Part shown: positions 19,200 to 27,123 of the stretch, piece after piece
Layout: each line of letters opens with the position of its first letter
Position numbering within the stretch: position 1 is the first letter of the stretch
Assembly: GCA_035651655.1 (NCBI GenBank)
Contig: DASRFG010000030.1
Coordinates: 1-64,000 of the forward strand
DNA length: 64,000 nt
Direction: 5' to 3'
From: Terriglobales bacterium
GTDB lineage: Bacteria; Acidobacteriota; Terriglobia; Terriglobales; Acidobacteriaceae
The notes under the pieces: model-generated
Told to the model about the DNA's origin: nothing
The model's database searches: none
The model's input: the letters and a program-made list of their open reading frames with translations, nothing else
Translations under genes and position numbers: made by a program

Positions 19200-19586
19200 A
19201 TGGCCTACCCCAAAGATCGCAAATACACCAAAGAGCACGAGTGGATCAAAGTTGAGGGTGACACCGCGACCGTAGGTATTACGGCTCACGCACAGGAATC
19301 ACTGGGCGATATCGTTTTTGTCGAGCTGCCCAAGCCCGGCGCGGAGCTGACGGCCGGCAAGAGCTTCGGAACGGTCGAGTCAGTGAAGGCTGTCTCAGAC
19401 CTGTACGCGCCCGCCTCGGGCACGGTGGCCGAAGTCAATCAAGAGCTGGCCACTCATCCAGAGAAGATCAACGCCGATGCGCACGGCATGTGGATGATTA
19501 AGCTCAAATTGAAAAACAAGAAAGAGCTCGACGGGTTACTTTCCGGCGACGATTATGAAAAGTTTGTGAAAGAGGAGAAAGGCTAG
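19200..19586 (+). CDS. gcvH: Glycine cleavage system H protein
   Basis: The lipoyl carrier protein of the glycine cleavage complex. It has the lipoylation motif GTVESVKAVSDLYAP with the target Lys at residue 63. The length of 128 aa is standard. It lies 34 bp after gcvT with a GGAGGGGC ribosome-binding stretch (19179 onward). It is followed by an inverted AT-rich repeat before gcvPA. Confidence 0.97.
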   Translation: MAYPKDRKYTKEHEWIKVEGDTATVGITAHAQESLGDIVFVELPKPGAELTAGKSFGTVESVKAVSDLYAPASGTVAEVNQELATHPEKINADAHGMWMIKLKLKNKKELDGLLSGDDYEKFVKEEKG

Positions 19587-19589
19587 AAG

Positions 19590-19716
19590 AATCGGGTAAT
19601 TGCGAATCGGGTAATTGGGTAATTTGTAATCGACGGATCGAACCGGTCGCTCGGGATTGATCCTGAGATTTAGCAATTAACGCACTTCAAATTACCCGAT
19701 TACAAATTACCCGACC
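19590..19716. repeat. Inverted TCGGGTAATT repeat between gcvH and gcvPA
   Basis: The left arm (about 19590-19631) has repeated ATCGGGTAATT units. The right arm (about 19687-19714) reads ATTACCCGATTACAAATTACCC, the reverse complement of the left theme. A related single copy (GATCGGGTAATTGGAAA) is at 5606-5622. The arms could pair in the mRNA between gcvH and gcvPA. Confidence 0.7.
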
Positions 19717-19729
19717 ACTCAATGTTCTG

Positions 19730-21106
19730 ATGCGTTATCTTCCCAAATCCGAGGCCGACCGCAAAGAGATGCTGCGCGCCATCGGCGCGCGTTCCATTGA
19801 CGATCTCTTCTCGCCGATTCCGGCCGAGTACCGCCTGCAGCGTGATCTCAAGGTGCCGCGGCAGATGGCGGAATCGGAGATCATCGATTGGTTCCGGCAG
19901 CGCGCGAAAGAAAACGGCGACGGATATGCGATATTCCTCGGCGCTGGGGCGTACCACCATTACCGGCCTGTCCTGATCGACACGGTTGTTTCTCGCGGCG
20001 AATTCCTCACCTCTTACACTCCGTATCAGGCAGAAATTTCGCAAGGGACACTGCAGTCAATCTTCGAGTTCCAGACCATGATCTGCGAGCTGACGGGCAT
20101 GGAGGTCGCCAATGCCTCCATGTATGACGGTTCCACCGGCGCTGCGGAAGCGGCGATGATGGCGATGCGCATTACCGGGCGTCACCACGTCGCGCTGGCG
20201 CGCACTGTGCACCCAGAGTATCGCGAGGTGCTGGCGACCTATGCTCAGCATCAGGGCGTGAAGCTGACCACGGTGGGATTTGGCGAAGATGGGCGAGTTG
20301 ATCTCGCGCAGCTGGAGAAGGCAGCGGGTGAAGACTGCGCCTGCGTGCTGATCCAGTCGCCAAATTTCTTCGGTACCGTCGAGGAAATTTCAGCGGCCGC
20401 CGAAATTGCGCACCGCAAAGGCGCGCTGCTGGTGGTCGCTATCTCCGAGGCAATCTCGCTGGGAGTTGTTAAACCTCCAGTCGAAGCTGACATTGTCGCC
20501 ATGGAGGCGCAATCGTTCGGCGTGCCGCTTGGCTTTGGCGGCCCGTATGCCGGCGTGATCGCCACCAAGGAAAAATTCGTCCGGCAGATGCCCGGCCGCC
20601 TGGTCGGCGAGACCCGCGACCGCAATGGCAAACGCGGATACGTGCTCACCCTGGCGACGCGCGAGCAGCACATCCGAAGGGAGAAGGCGACTTCCAACAT
20701 CTGCACCAACCAGGCGCTCATCGCGCTCATGGCTACGGTGTTTATGACAGTTTACGGTCGCGAAGGGCTGAAGGAACTGGCACGCCAGAACCTTGCCAAG
20801 ACTGTATATGCTATCGAGCAGTTCAGCCAAAGCGGACGCGTGCTCTTCGCCGGATGCCGACGATTTAACGAGTTCGTCTTACAAACCGACGAAGATTCCT
20901 ACGCCATCAATAATCGGCTGCTCGGGCAAAATATCGTGGGAGGATTTCCGCTAAAGAAGTTCTATCCCGAGCTCGGCAATGCAGCCCTGTGGTGCTGCAC
21001 TGAAACTACGTCACGCAAAGCGATCGACGCGGTCAGCGCTGCGTTAAGCAGCCTGGAGCACAAGCCCAGCAGCAAACGGGAACGGGTCCCAGAGGTCGTG
21101 CGATGA
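19730..21106 (+). CDS. gcvPA: Glycine dehydrogenase (decarboxylating) subunit 1
   Basis: The N-terminal half of split P-protein (458 aa), which with GcvPB decarboxylates glycine and loads GcvH. Recognisable segments are [56 protein letters not shown] and [18 protein letters not shown]. The PLP lysine is on the other subunit, as expected. The stop overlaps the gcvPB start by 4 bp (ATGA). Confidence 0.96.
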   Translation: MRYLPKSEADRKEMLRAIGARSIDDLFSPIPAEYRLQRDLKVPRQMAESEIIDWFRQRAKENGDGYAIFLGAGAYHHYRPVLIDTVVSRGEFLTSYTPYQAEISQGTLQSIFEFQTMICELTGMEVANASMYDGSTGAAEAAMMAMRITGRHHVALARTVHPEYREVLATYAQHQGVKLTTVGFGEDGRVDLAQLEKAAGEDCACVLIQSPNFFGTVEEISAAAEIAHRKGALLVVAISEAISLGVVKPPVEADIVAMEAQSFGVPLGFGGPYAGVIATKEKFVRQMPGRLVGETRDRNGKRGYVLTLATREQHIRREKATSNICTNQALIALMATVFMTVYGREGLKELARQNLAKTVYAIEQFSQSGRVLFAGCRRFNEFVLQTDEDSYAINNRLLGQNIVGGFPLKKFYPELGNAALWCCTETTSRKAIDAVSAALSSLEHKPSSKRERVPEVVR

Positions 21107-22587
21107 GCAAAATAAGAAAGGCCTCGCGCCACGTCAGCCAGAATGAGGGACTGATTTTTGAAAAGTCTTCTGCTGGCAAGGCGGCGTGGAAGCTGCCGCC
21201 GCTGGATGTTCCCGATGTGGATACGACCGAACTGCTGGGTGATGCAGCTCGTGAAGACTTGGGCAATATGCCCGAGGTGAGCGAGATCGAAATCATCCGC
21301 CACTTCACTCGGCTCTCCACCTGGAATTACGCCATTGATCTCGGGATGTATCCGCTGGGCTCCTGCACCATGAAGTACAACCCGCGCGTGAACGAAGCGG
21401 TGGCGCGCTTCGAGGGGCTTGCCAACGGACATCCCTACCAGCCGGAGAAAATTTCTCAGGGGGCGCTGCGCATCCTAAAGACCCTGAGTGATTGCCTGCT
21501 CGATATAACCGGCATGGAGGCGATCACGCTGCAGCCGGCCGCAGGCGCTCACGGTGAGCTCACCGGCATTCTGCTGATCCGCGCTTACCTGGAAAAGCAG
21601 GGAAATCCCCGCAAGAAGATCCTGATTCCTGACTCAGCCCATGGCACCAACCCTGCCACGGCTGCGATCTGTGGCTACGCGGTGGAAAACCTCAAATCCA
21701 ACTCGCGCGGCATGGTGGATGTTCCCTCGCTTGTCGCGCAGATGAATGAGGATGTGGCAGCACTGATGCTCACCAACCCCAACACCTTGGGCATCTTCGA
21801 GCAGGAGATCCACAAGATCGCCGACGTGCTGCACGATAAAGGCGGCCTGCTTTACATGGACGGCGCCAACATGAATGCATTGGTTGGCAAGGTCCGCCCC
21901 GGCGATTTCGGCGTGGACGTCATGCACCTGAACCTGCACAAGACCTTTTCTACCCCGCATGGCGGCGGGGGCCCGGGCTCCGGGCCGGTGGCGTGCAAGA
22001 ATTTTCTGGAGCCATTCCTGCCGGTGCCAGTTGTGATCACAAAGTCTGACGGCACCCTCGGCTTCGATTACCAGCGGCCGCAATCCATCGGAAGAGTGCG
22101 GGCATTCTATGGCAACTTTGGGATGCACATCCGCGCACTGGCTTACATCATGGCTAACGGCCCGGATGGCTTGCGGCAGACAACCGAAGATGCCGTGCTC
22201 AATGCCAATTACATTCGCAAGGGCCTCGAAGGCACCTACGACCTCCCCTACTCAACCCCAAGCATGCACGAAGTTGTGTTCAGCGATCGTCTGCAGGCTA
22301 AAAACGGCGTAAAAACGGGCGATGTTGCCAAGCGGCTGATCGACTACGGCTTCCATCCCTACACCACCTCTTTTCCGCTGATTGTGCCCGGAGCGCTGAT
22401 GATCGAGCCGACCGAGAGCGAATCCAAAGAAGAGCTGGATTTGTTTGTCGATGCTATGAAGTCCATCGCCGAGGAATGCGAAACTACGCCCGAGGTAGTA
22501 CTGGAAGCGCCGCACCATACACGAGTGTCGCGCCTGGATGAAGTTGGGGCAGCCAGGAAACCGGTGCTGCGCTGGAAACCCGCTTAA
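21103..22587 (+). CDS. gcvPB: Glycine dehydrogenase (decarboxylating) subunit 2
   Basis: The PLP-binding half of split P-protein (494 aa). The Schiff-base lysine lies in [17 protein letters not shown] near residue 280, and [15 protein letters not shown] and [18 protein letters not shown] are conserved P-protein segments. It is translationally coupled to gcvPA. Only lpd is missing for a full glycine cleavage system; it is commonly elsewhere because it is shared with other complexes. A CACAGAGG inverted-repeat element begins 4 bp after the stop. Confidence 0.96.
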   Translation: MSKIRKASRHVSQNEGLIFEKSSAGKAAWKLPPLDVPDVDTTELLGDAAREDLGNMPEVSEIEIIRHFTRLSTWNYAIDLGMYPLGSCTMKYNPRVNEAVARFEGLANGHPYQPEKISQGALRILKTLSDCLLDITGMEAITLQPAAGAHGELTGILLIRAYLEKQGNPRKKILIPDSAHGTNPATAAICGYAVENLKSNSRGMVDVPSLVAQMNEDVAALMLTNPNTLGIFEQEIHKIADVLHDKGGLLYMDGANMNALVGKVRPGDFGVDVMHLNLHKTFSTPHGGGGPGSGPVACKNFLEPFLPVPVVITKSDGTLGFDYQRPQSIGRVRAFYGNFGMHIRALAYIMANGPDGLRQTTEDAVLNANYIRKGLEGTYDLPYSTPSMHEVVFSDRLQAKNGVKTGDVAKRLIDYGFHPYTTSFPLIVPGALMIEPTESESKEELDLFVDAMKSIAEECETTPEVVLEAPHHTRVSRLDEVGAARKPVLRWKPA

Positions 22588-22590
22588 GCT

Positions 22591-22714
22591 TTTAACCACA
22601 GAGGGCACAGAGGACTTCTTTCAAAAAAGCCTGATCTTCGAAACCCGCCGTTAACGAAGCTCGACGTTAACTTAGAATTCCTCTGTGACCTCTGTGTCCT
22701 CTGTAGTTATAAAA
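22591..22714. repeat. Solo CACAGAGG inverted-repeat element (MITE-like)
   Basis: The left arm TTAACCACAGAGGGCACAGAGG (22592-22613) and the right arm CCTCTGTGACCTCTGTGTCCTCTGT (22680-22704) are imperfect inverted repeats. They enclose about 60 bp of non-coding sequence between gcvPB and the convergent DUF2911 gene. The same arms flank the GxxExxY gene at 25273-25808, and one arm recurs at 26997-27035. Confidence 0.8.
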
Positions 22715-22717
22715 CGC

Positions 22718-23266
22718 CTACTTCTCTGAAATATCCACGTACGCGCGCGTGGTCTCCCATTCCAGCTTCATGCGGCAAGATTTTGGACCCGTCTTGTCGA
22801 ACGAAATGGTGAAGTTTTCGACGGGCTTCGAAAGAGTTTCCTTCTTCATGTCAACCCGCGCCAGATCGTCTTTCTCGCCAGGGTAGGGAATTCCCCACTC
22901 GCCGGTCTTCTTGCTGATGATCAGCTTCCAAGTCCCTTCTGAAGGGACCGTAAACAGCGTGTAACTGCCCGCGGGAACATTGGCGCCGTTGACGGTCACG
23001 TCCGCTGTTGTAACAAAAGTCGTGGCTTCGTTGGCTCCCGTGCGCCATTCTTTGTCGTAGGGGACGAGGCCGCCAAAAATTTTGCGCGGCTGACCGGTCT
23101 TGGGGTCCTTCATCCGCGGGCTGCTGTAGTCCACATGAATGGTTTTTCCGTCGCCGAATGCGCAATGCGCGCTGGCAGGCGGGCTGGGGCGTTTGCTCTT
23201 GTCCTGGGCCGAAGCGATACAGGCCAGTGTGACAACTATCAGGGCGGCGAATGCTAATTTGCGCAT
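22718..23266 (-). CDS. Secreted DUF2911 protein
   Basis: A 182-residue exported protein with a signal peptide (MRKLAFAALIVVTLACIASAQ). The DUF2911 domain has the typical phrases VDYSSPRMK, IFGGLVPYDKEWRTGANEAT and PAGSYTLFTVPSEGTW. The family's function is not established. It is convergent with gcvPB across the CACAGAGG element. The gene upstream on the same strand (fadE) is separated by a palindromic repeat and about 200 bp, so it is probably its own unit. Confidence 0.85.
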   Translation of the reverse strand: MRKLAFAALIVVTLACIASAQDKSKRPSPPASAHCAFGDGKTIHVDYSSPRMKDPKTGQPRKIFGGLVPYDKEWRTGANEATTFVTTADVTVNGANVPAGSYTLFTVPSEGTWKLIISKKTGEWGIPYPGEKDDLARVDMKKETLSKPVENFTISFDKTGPKSCRMKLEWETTRAYVDISEK

Positions 23267-23370
23267 AGTTTCTCCTGGTTACAAGATTGGCGGAACATTA
23301 TGGCTGATAGGTAGGTGGCGGCACAAATTTGTAAAATTTGTAAACAAGCAGAATGTTACCGAACAGCAAG

Positions 23371-23460
23371 AGCCACGTGGGCACAGGCCTTGTCGCCGCT
23401 CGAATCACGTGGGCACAGGCGCCCTCGCCTGTGCGGGCGCGCAACAGCGCGCCTAGGTCA
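23371..23460. repeat. Palindromic (REP-like) repeat C
   Basis: Two partial copies of the dispersed family in direct order, each beginning CACGTGGGCACAGGC. The second is a full hairpin GCACAGGCG-CCCT-CGCCTGTGC followed by GGCGCGC-AACA-GCGCGCC. It ends 5 bp before the fadE stop codon and probably serves as, or lies at, the operon's 3' terminus. Confidence 0.75.
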
Positions 23461-23465
23461 TGAAA

Positions 23466-25265
23466 CTACGCGCTCACGTACTTTCCCGCTTCCAGCACGC
23501 GGGCTGCAATCTGCTGGCGCAGAGCAATGGTGTTGAAGGGTTCGTATTTACCCAACCGCCGCAGGATTGCCAGCTGAGTGCGGAGCATGTCGCCCTCGGC
23601 AACCGCAGCGATCACTTTCTTTGCCGTGGCTTCGATCTTCTCCATCCCCTTGGTCAGATAAACTTGTGCCATAGCGATCGCCAGTGCGGAGGCCTTCTCG
23701 CCATTGCGGTCGGTCATTTTTTGCGCACGTAGCACCACCGATTCCATGGCATAAGTCTCAATAATGATATCGGCCAGCGCGCCGAGGATTTCCTGCTGCT
23801 CCTGCAAAGCTTGCATGTACTTTTGTGAGGCGGCGCCGGCTGCGAAGAGCGCCAGCTTCTTGGCATGGGCAACCATGGTGCGCTCAGCCACCAGCAGGCC
23901 TTCCAGCGGTTCGCCCATGCTGGGGCCGGCAAGCACTTCGTCCATCAGCCGCTTGATTGCGGGCATCAGCGGTAATTGCCCGGACATGGCGCGCTTCAGC
24001 AGCCAACCGGTAATGATCATGCGATTAATTTCGTTGGTACCCTCGAAGATGCGATTCACACGCGAGTCGCGATAGGCGCGCTCCGCCGGGTACTCCTCCA
24101 CAAATCCGTACCCCGCATAGATCTGCACCACTTCATCAACTACGCGGTCGAGCATCTCCGATCCCCAGACCTTAAGAACGGAACACTCGACGGCGTACTC
24201 TTCGATGGCTTTGCGGATCTCGCGGCTGGCATCGGCGCTGCCCTTATCAATATCGGAGAGCGCCACATCCATCATGCCGACCGTGCGATAGACCATGGCT
24301 TCGCCAGTGAAAATCCCAACTGCCATGTCCGCCAATTTCTCCTGGATTAGGCCGAAGTCGGCGATGGTCTTATTGAACGCCTTGCGCTGCTTGGCATAAC
24401 CGATGGCATGCCCCAAAGAGGTGCGAGCGCCGCCCACGCACATGGCCCCCAGCTTGAAGCGGCCCACGTTCAAAATATTGAAAGCGATGACATGTCCCTT
24501 GCCGATTTCGCCCAGCAAATTTTCCGCCGGAACTTTGCAGTCATTAAGGATCAGCGGGCAAGTGGAGGAGCCGCGGATGCCCATTTTGTGCTCTTCGGCG
24601 CCGATCGAAAGGCCGGGCGATGAACGCTCAACCAGGAATGCAGTAAATTTCTCGCCATCTACTTTCGCAAAGACGGTGAACAGGTCCGCGAAGCCAGCAT
24701 TGGTGATCCACATCTTCTCGCCGTTCAAGATGTAATGCTTGCCATCGGGCGAAAGCGTGGCGCGAGCGCGACAGTTCAGCGCGTCTGACCCGGAAGAAGA
24801 TTCCGACAGCGCGTAAGCGCCGATCATTTCTCCTGTGGCCAGCTTGGGCAGATATTTCTGCTTCTGCTGTTCGGTGCCAAAAAATACGATGGGGAGCGTA
24901 CCGATGCCGGTATGGCCGCCCCAGCCCACGGCGAAACCTGCGTATTTGGAAATGTGATCGGCCAGTATGCAGGACGAGACTTTATCCATCTCCGCGCCGC
25001 CGTACTGCTCAGGAATATCAACCGAGGTCAGGCCGAGGTCGCTGGCTTTCTTCAGCAGTTCCCGTGCGAGCGCCCAATCTTTGTGCTCCAGTTTGTCGGC
25101 GGCGGGCAGAATTTCGTTATTGGCGAAGTCTTCCGCGGTCTGCGCGATCAGTTGGTGCTGCTCGTTGAAGTCTTCGGGCGTAAACACATCTTCCGGGCGA
25201 CGCTCCTCCAGGAGAAAGCTGCCACCGGGAATTTTGGTCTTGGGTACCGCCGAGGTTGTCGCCAT
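23466..25265 (-). CDS. fadE: Acyl-CoA dehydrogenase (FadE type, long form)
   Basis: A flavoprotein that introduces the first double bond in fatty acyl-CoA beta-oxidation. The long 599-residue form has the acyl-CoA dehydrogenase core (AYALSESSSGSDALNC, MWITNAGFADLFTVFAKV, the IFEGTNEINR segment near residue 410 with the candidate catalytic Glu) plus a C-terminal extra helical domain as in Bacillus FadE and VLCAD. It is the last gene of fadN-fadA-(GxxExxY)-fadE on the minus strand. Its AAGGACG ribosome-binding site sits directly next to one arm of the CACAGAGG element. Symbol by analogy with the B. subtilis fadNAE operon. Confidence 0.9.
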   Translation of the reverse strand: MATTSAVPKTKIPGGSFLLEERRPEDVFTPEDFNEQHQLIAQTAEDFANNEILPAADKLEHKDWALARELLKKASDLGLTSVDIPEQYGGAEMDKVSSCILADHISKYAGFAVGWGGHTGIGTLPIVFFGTEQQKQKYLPKLATGEMIGAYALSESSSGSDALNCRARATLSPDGKHYILNGEKMWITNAGFADLFTVFAKVDGEKFTAFLVERSSPGLSIGAEEHKMGIRGSSTCPLILNDCKVPAENLLGEIGKGHVIAFNILNVGRFKLGAMCVGGARTSLGHAIGYAKQRKAFNKTIADFGLIQEKLADMAVGIFTGEAMVYRTVGMMDVALSDIDKGSADASREIRKAIEEYAVECSVLKVWGSEMLDRVVDEVVQIYAGYGFVEEYPAERAYRDSRVNRIFEGTNEINRMIITGWLLKRAMSGQLPLMPAIKRLMDEVLAGPSMGEPLEGLLVAERTMVAHAKKLALFAAGAASQKYMQALQEQQEILGALADIIIETYAMESVVLRAQKMTDRNGEKASALAIAMAQVYLTKGMEKIEATAKKVIAAVAEGDMLRTQLAILRRLGKYEPFNTIALRQQIAARVLEAGKYVSA

Positions 25266-25272
25266 ACGTCCT

Positions 25273-25808
25273 TATCTAACCACAGAGGACACGGAGGAGC
25301 ACAGAGGAGTTACCAAAGATTTTTAGGGGCTCCAGTTGCGTCCATGTACCAGCCGTTTGATGCCACTTCTAAGGTGCTTAACGTTGAAATTAATCAGCAG
25401 GCCGACACTCTTGCCTGAGAGCTTCAAATAGGACAGGAGTTGTGCTTCGTGCACTGGCGTGAACGCTTCAATGCTCTTCAATTCGACAATGACGGAATCT
25501 TCCACAAGCAAGTCCAAACGATAGCCTACATCTATAGTTATGCCGTCATAGATCACCGGGACGGGGACTTGGGCTTGCGCTTTTAGTCCTGATCTATGCA
25601 ACTCAAACAATAAACAAGTCTGGTATGCGCTTTCCAGAAGTCCAGGTCCAAGTGCTGAATGTACCTTGATTGCTGCTGCGATGATCGCGCGCGTAATTTC
25701 ATTAACGCCAGTAACAGGCTTCCGGATTACAGATGGTGCAGCCACCCTCGCACCCTACCACAAAATAAACAACTTCCTCTGTGATCTCTGTGTCCTCTGT
25801 GGTTAATT
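25273..25808. mobile_element. GxxExxY gene flanked by inverted CACAGAGG repeats
   Basis: The left arm (25276-25312, TAACCACAGAGGACACGGAGG then GCACAGAGGAGTT) and the right arm (25771-25807) are inverted copies of about 37 bp. They bracket a single gene of the GxxExxY/PD-(D/E)XK family. The whole unit, about 535 bp, exactly fills the gap between fadA and fadE, and the fadA stop codon TAA lies inside the right arm. Solo copies of the same arms occur at 22591-22714 and 26997-27035. This looks like a mobile or repeat-associated element. Movement is inferred, not shown, and target-site duplication is not obvious. Confidence 0.55.
25323..25745 (-). CDS. GxxExxY family protein (PD-(D/E)XK nuclease fold)
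   Basis: A 140-residue protein with the defining motif GLLESAY (GxxExxY) and an N-terminal helix ITRAIIAAAIKVHSALGPG. It also has a nuclease-like core: an Asp in GYRLDLLVED followed by the ExK element VELKSIEAF. These match the PD-(D/E)XK_3 arrangement, so metal-dependent nuclease activity is possible, but no member known to me has a proven role. GTG start at 25745. Its genomic setting, wedged inside a beta-oxidation operon between inverted repeats, is unlike that of a metabolic gene. Confidence 0.85.
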   Translation of the reverse strand: MAAPSVIRKPVTGVNEITRAIIAAAIKVHSALGPGLLESAYQTCLLFELHRSGLKAQAQVPVPVIYDGITIDVGYRLDLLVEDSVIVELKSIEAFTPVHEAQLLSYLKLSGKSVGLLINFNVKHLRSGIKRLVHGRNWSP

Positions 25809-26981
25809 GAGATTTTCGAAAATCCCCGCTGCTCCCATGCCGCCGCCTACGCACATCGTCACCATGCCGTAGCGAGCATTCCGCCGCTTCATTTCGCGGA
25901 TGACGCTGGCCGTCAGCTTGGCGCCGGTGCAGCCCAGCGGGTGCCCGAGCGCAATGGCGCCACCGTTCGGATTCACGCGTTCTTCATCCAGGCCAGCCTC
26001 TTTGATAACCGCGAGCGACTGCGCGGCAAAGGCCTCGTTGAGTTCGATCACGGAGATGTCAGAAAGTTTGAGCCCGGCCATCTTCAGCGCCTTGGGAATG
26101 GCGTACACCGGGCCGACTCCCATTTCTTCGGGCTTGTATCCGGCGGTCGCGAACGAAACGTAGCGGGCCAGCGGCTTGATTCCCAGAGCGCGAGCGCGCT
26201 CGGCGGACATGACTACCGCGGCGGCGGCGCCGTCTGACATTTGCGAAGAATTGCCCGCGGTGACGATCCCTTTCGCGTGAAACGCTGGCCGAAGCGCAGC
26301 GAGGGCTTCGATGGAAGTGTCAGCACGTGGACCCTCATCAACTTTGAAGCGAATTTCCACGCGCTTGGGTTTGGAGCCGTTCGGCGTGGTGAAACTGACC
26401 GGCACGGGCACGGTTTCGTCATCGAACTTGCCCGCCTGAATGGCCGCCAGTGCCCGCAAATGGCTGCGCAGCGAGAACAGGTCAGCTTGCTCGCGGGTGA
26501 TTCCATAGCGCTTGGCCAGTCGCTCGGCCGTGAGACCCATCGACAGATAAGAATCCGGATAGTGCTCCACCAGCCAGGGGTTAGGCGAAACTTTATGGCC
26601 GCCCATTGGGATCATGGTCATGGATTCGGTCCCGCCCGCGACGATGACCTCAGCACCTCCGGCCATGATTCGCTCGGCCGCCATCGCGATGGCCTGCAGC
26701 CCGGAAGAGCAAAAGCGATTGATGGTCATGGCCGAGACTTCAACCGGCAAGCCAGCGCGCAGCGAAGCGATGCGCGCGACGTTCATCCCCTGCTCGGCCT
26801 CGGGCATGGCGCAGCCGAGGATGACGTCTTCGATTTCTTTTTTGTCGAGCTGCGGAATGCGATCGAGCGCACCGCTAATGGCGACGGCGCCTAGCTCATC
26901 AGGGCGGGTAGCGCGCAGGGTTCCGCGAAAGGCTTTGCCCACGGCAGTGCGCACGGAACTGGCGATGACGACTTCACGCAT
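25803..26981 (-). CDS. fadA: Acetyl-CoA C-acyltransferase (3-ketoacyl-CoA thiolase)
   Basis: Cleaves 3-ketoacyl-CoA to acetyl-CoA and a shortened acyl-CoA in beta-oxidation. Catalytic Cys91 is in [14 protein letters not shown]. The C-terminal active-site segments [13 protein letters not shown] (His) and [10 protein letters not shown] (Cys) are intact. The length of 392 aa is standard. It lies between fadN upstream and the GxxExxY element and fadE downstream, matching the FadN-FadA-FadE order of Bacillus. Its TAA stop is provided by the repeat arm TTAACCACAG. Confidence 0.94.
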   Translation of the reverse strand: MREVVIASSVRTAVGKAFRGTLRATRPDELGAVAISGALDRIPQLDKKEIEDVILGCAMPEAEQGMNVARIASLRAGLPVEVSAMTINRFCSSGLQAIAMAAERIMAGGAEVIVAGGTESMTMIPMGGHKVSPNPWLVEHYPDSYLSMGLTAERLAKRYGITREQADLFSLRSHLRALAAIQAGKFDDETVPVPVSFTTPNGSKPKRVEIRFKVDEGPRADTSIEALAALRPAFHAKGIVTAGNSSQMSDGAAAAVVMSAERARALGIKPLARYVSFATAGYKPEEMGVGPVYAIPKALKMAGLKLSDISVIELNEAFAAQSLAVIKEAGLDEERVNPNGGAIALGHPLGCTGAKLTASVIREMKRRNARYGMVTMCVGGGMGAAGIFENLN

Positions 26982-26996
26982 AAGACCTCACTTCCT

Positions 26997-27035
26997 CTTT
27001 AACCACAGAGGCACAGATTACACAGAGCATTAGAT
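26997..27035. repeat. Single CACAGAGG repeat arm upstream of fadA
   Basis: CTTTAACCACAGAGGCACAG, then ATTACACAGAG, in the fadN-fadA gap. It matches the arms at 22591 and 25273-25808. No inverted partner is visible within the gap. Downstream of it (27091-27110) GGCGGGCA-AGAG-TGTCCGCC forms a hairpin before the fadN stop. Confidence 0.7.
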
Positions 27036-27123
27036 GTTCAAAGCTACGTATTGGAACCGTTTAGTGCGAACGCTCCTGCACGCGAACCTATGGCGGGCAA
27101 GAGTGTCCGCCCTACACCTGCAC

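Noticed and set aside
26241-26894. Long antisense frame inside fadA
   Set aside because: A shadow of the thiolase gene in a GC-rich genome; its translation has no domain and no ribosome-binding site.
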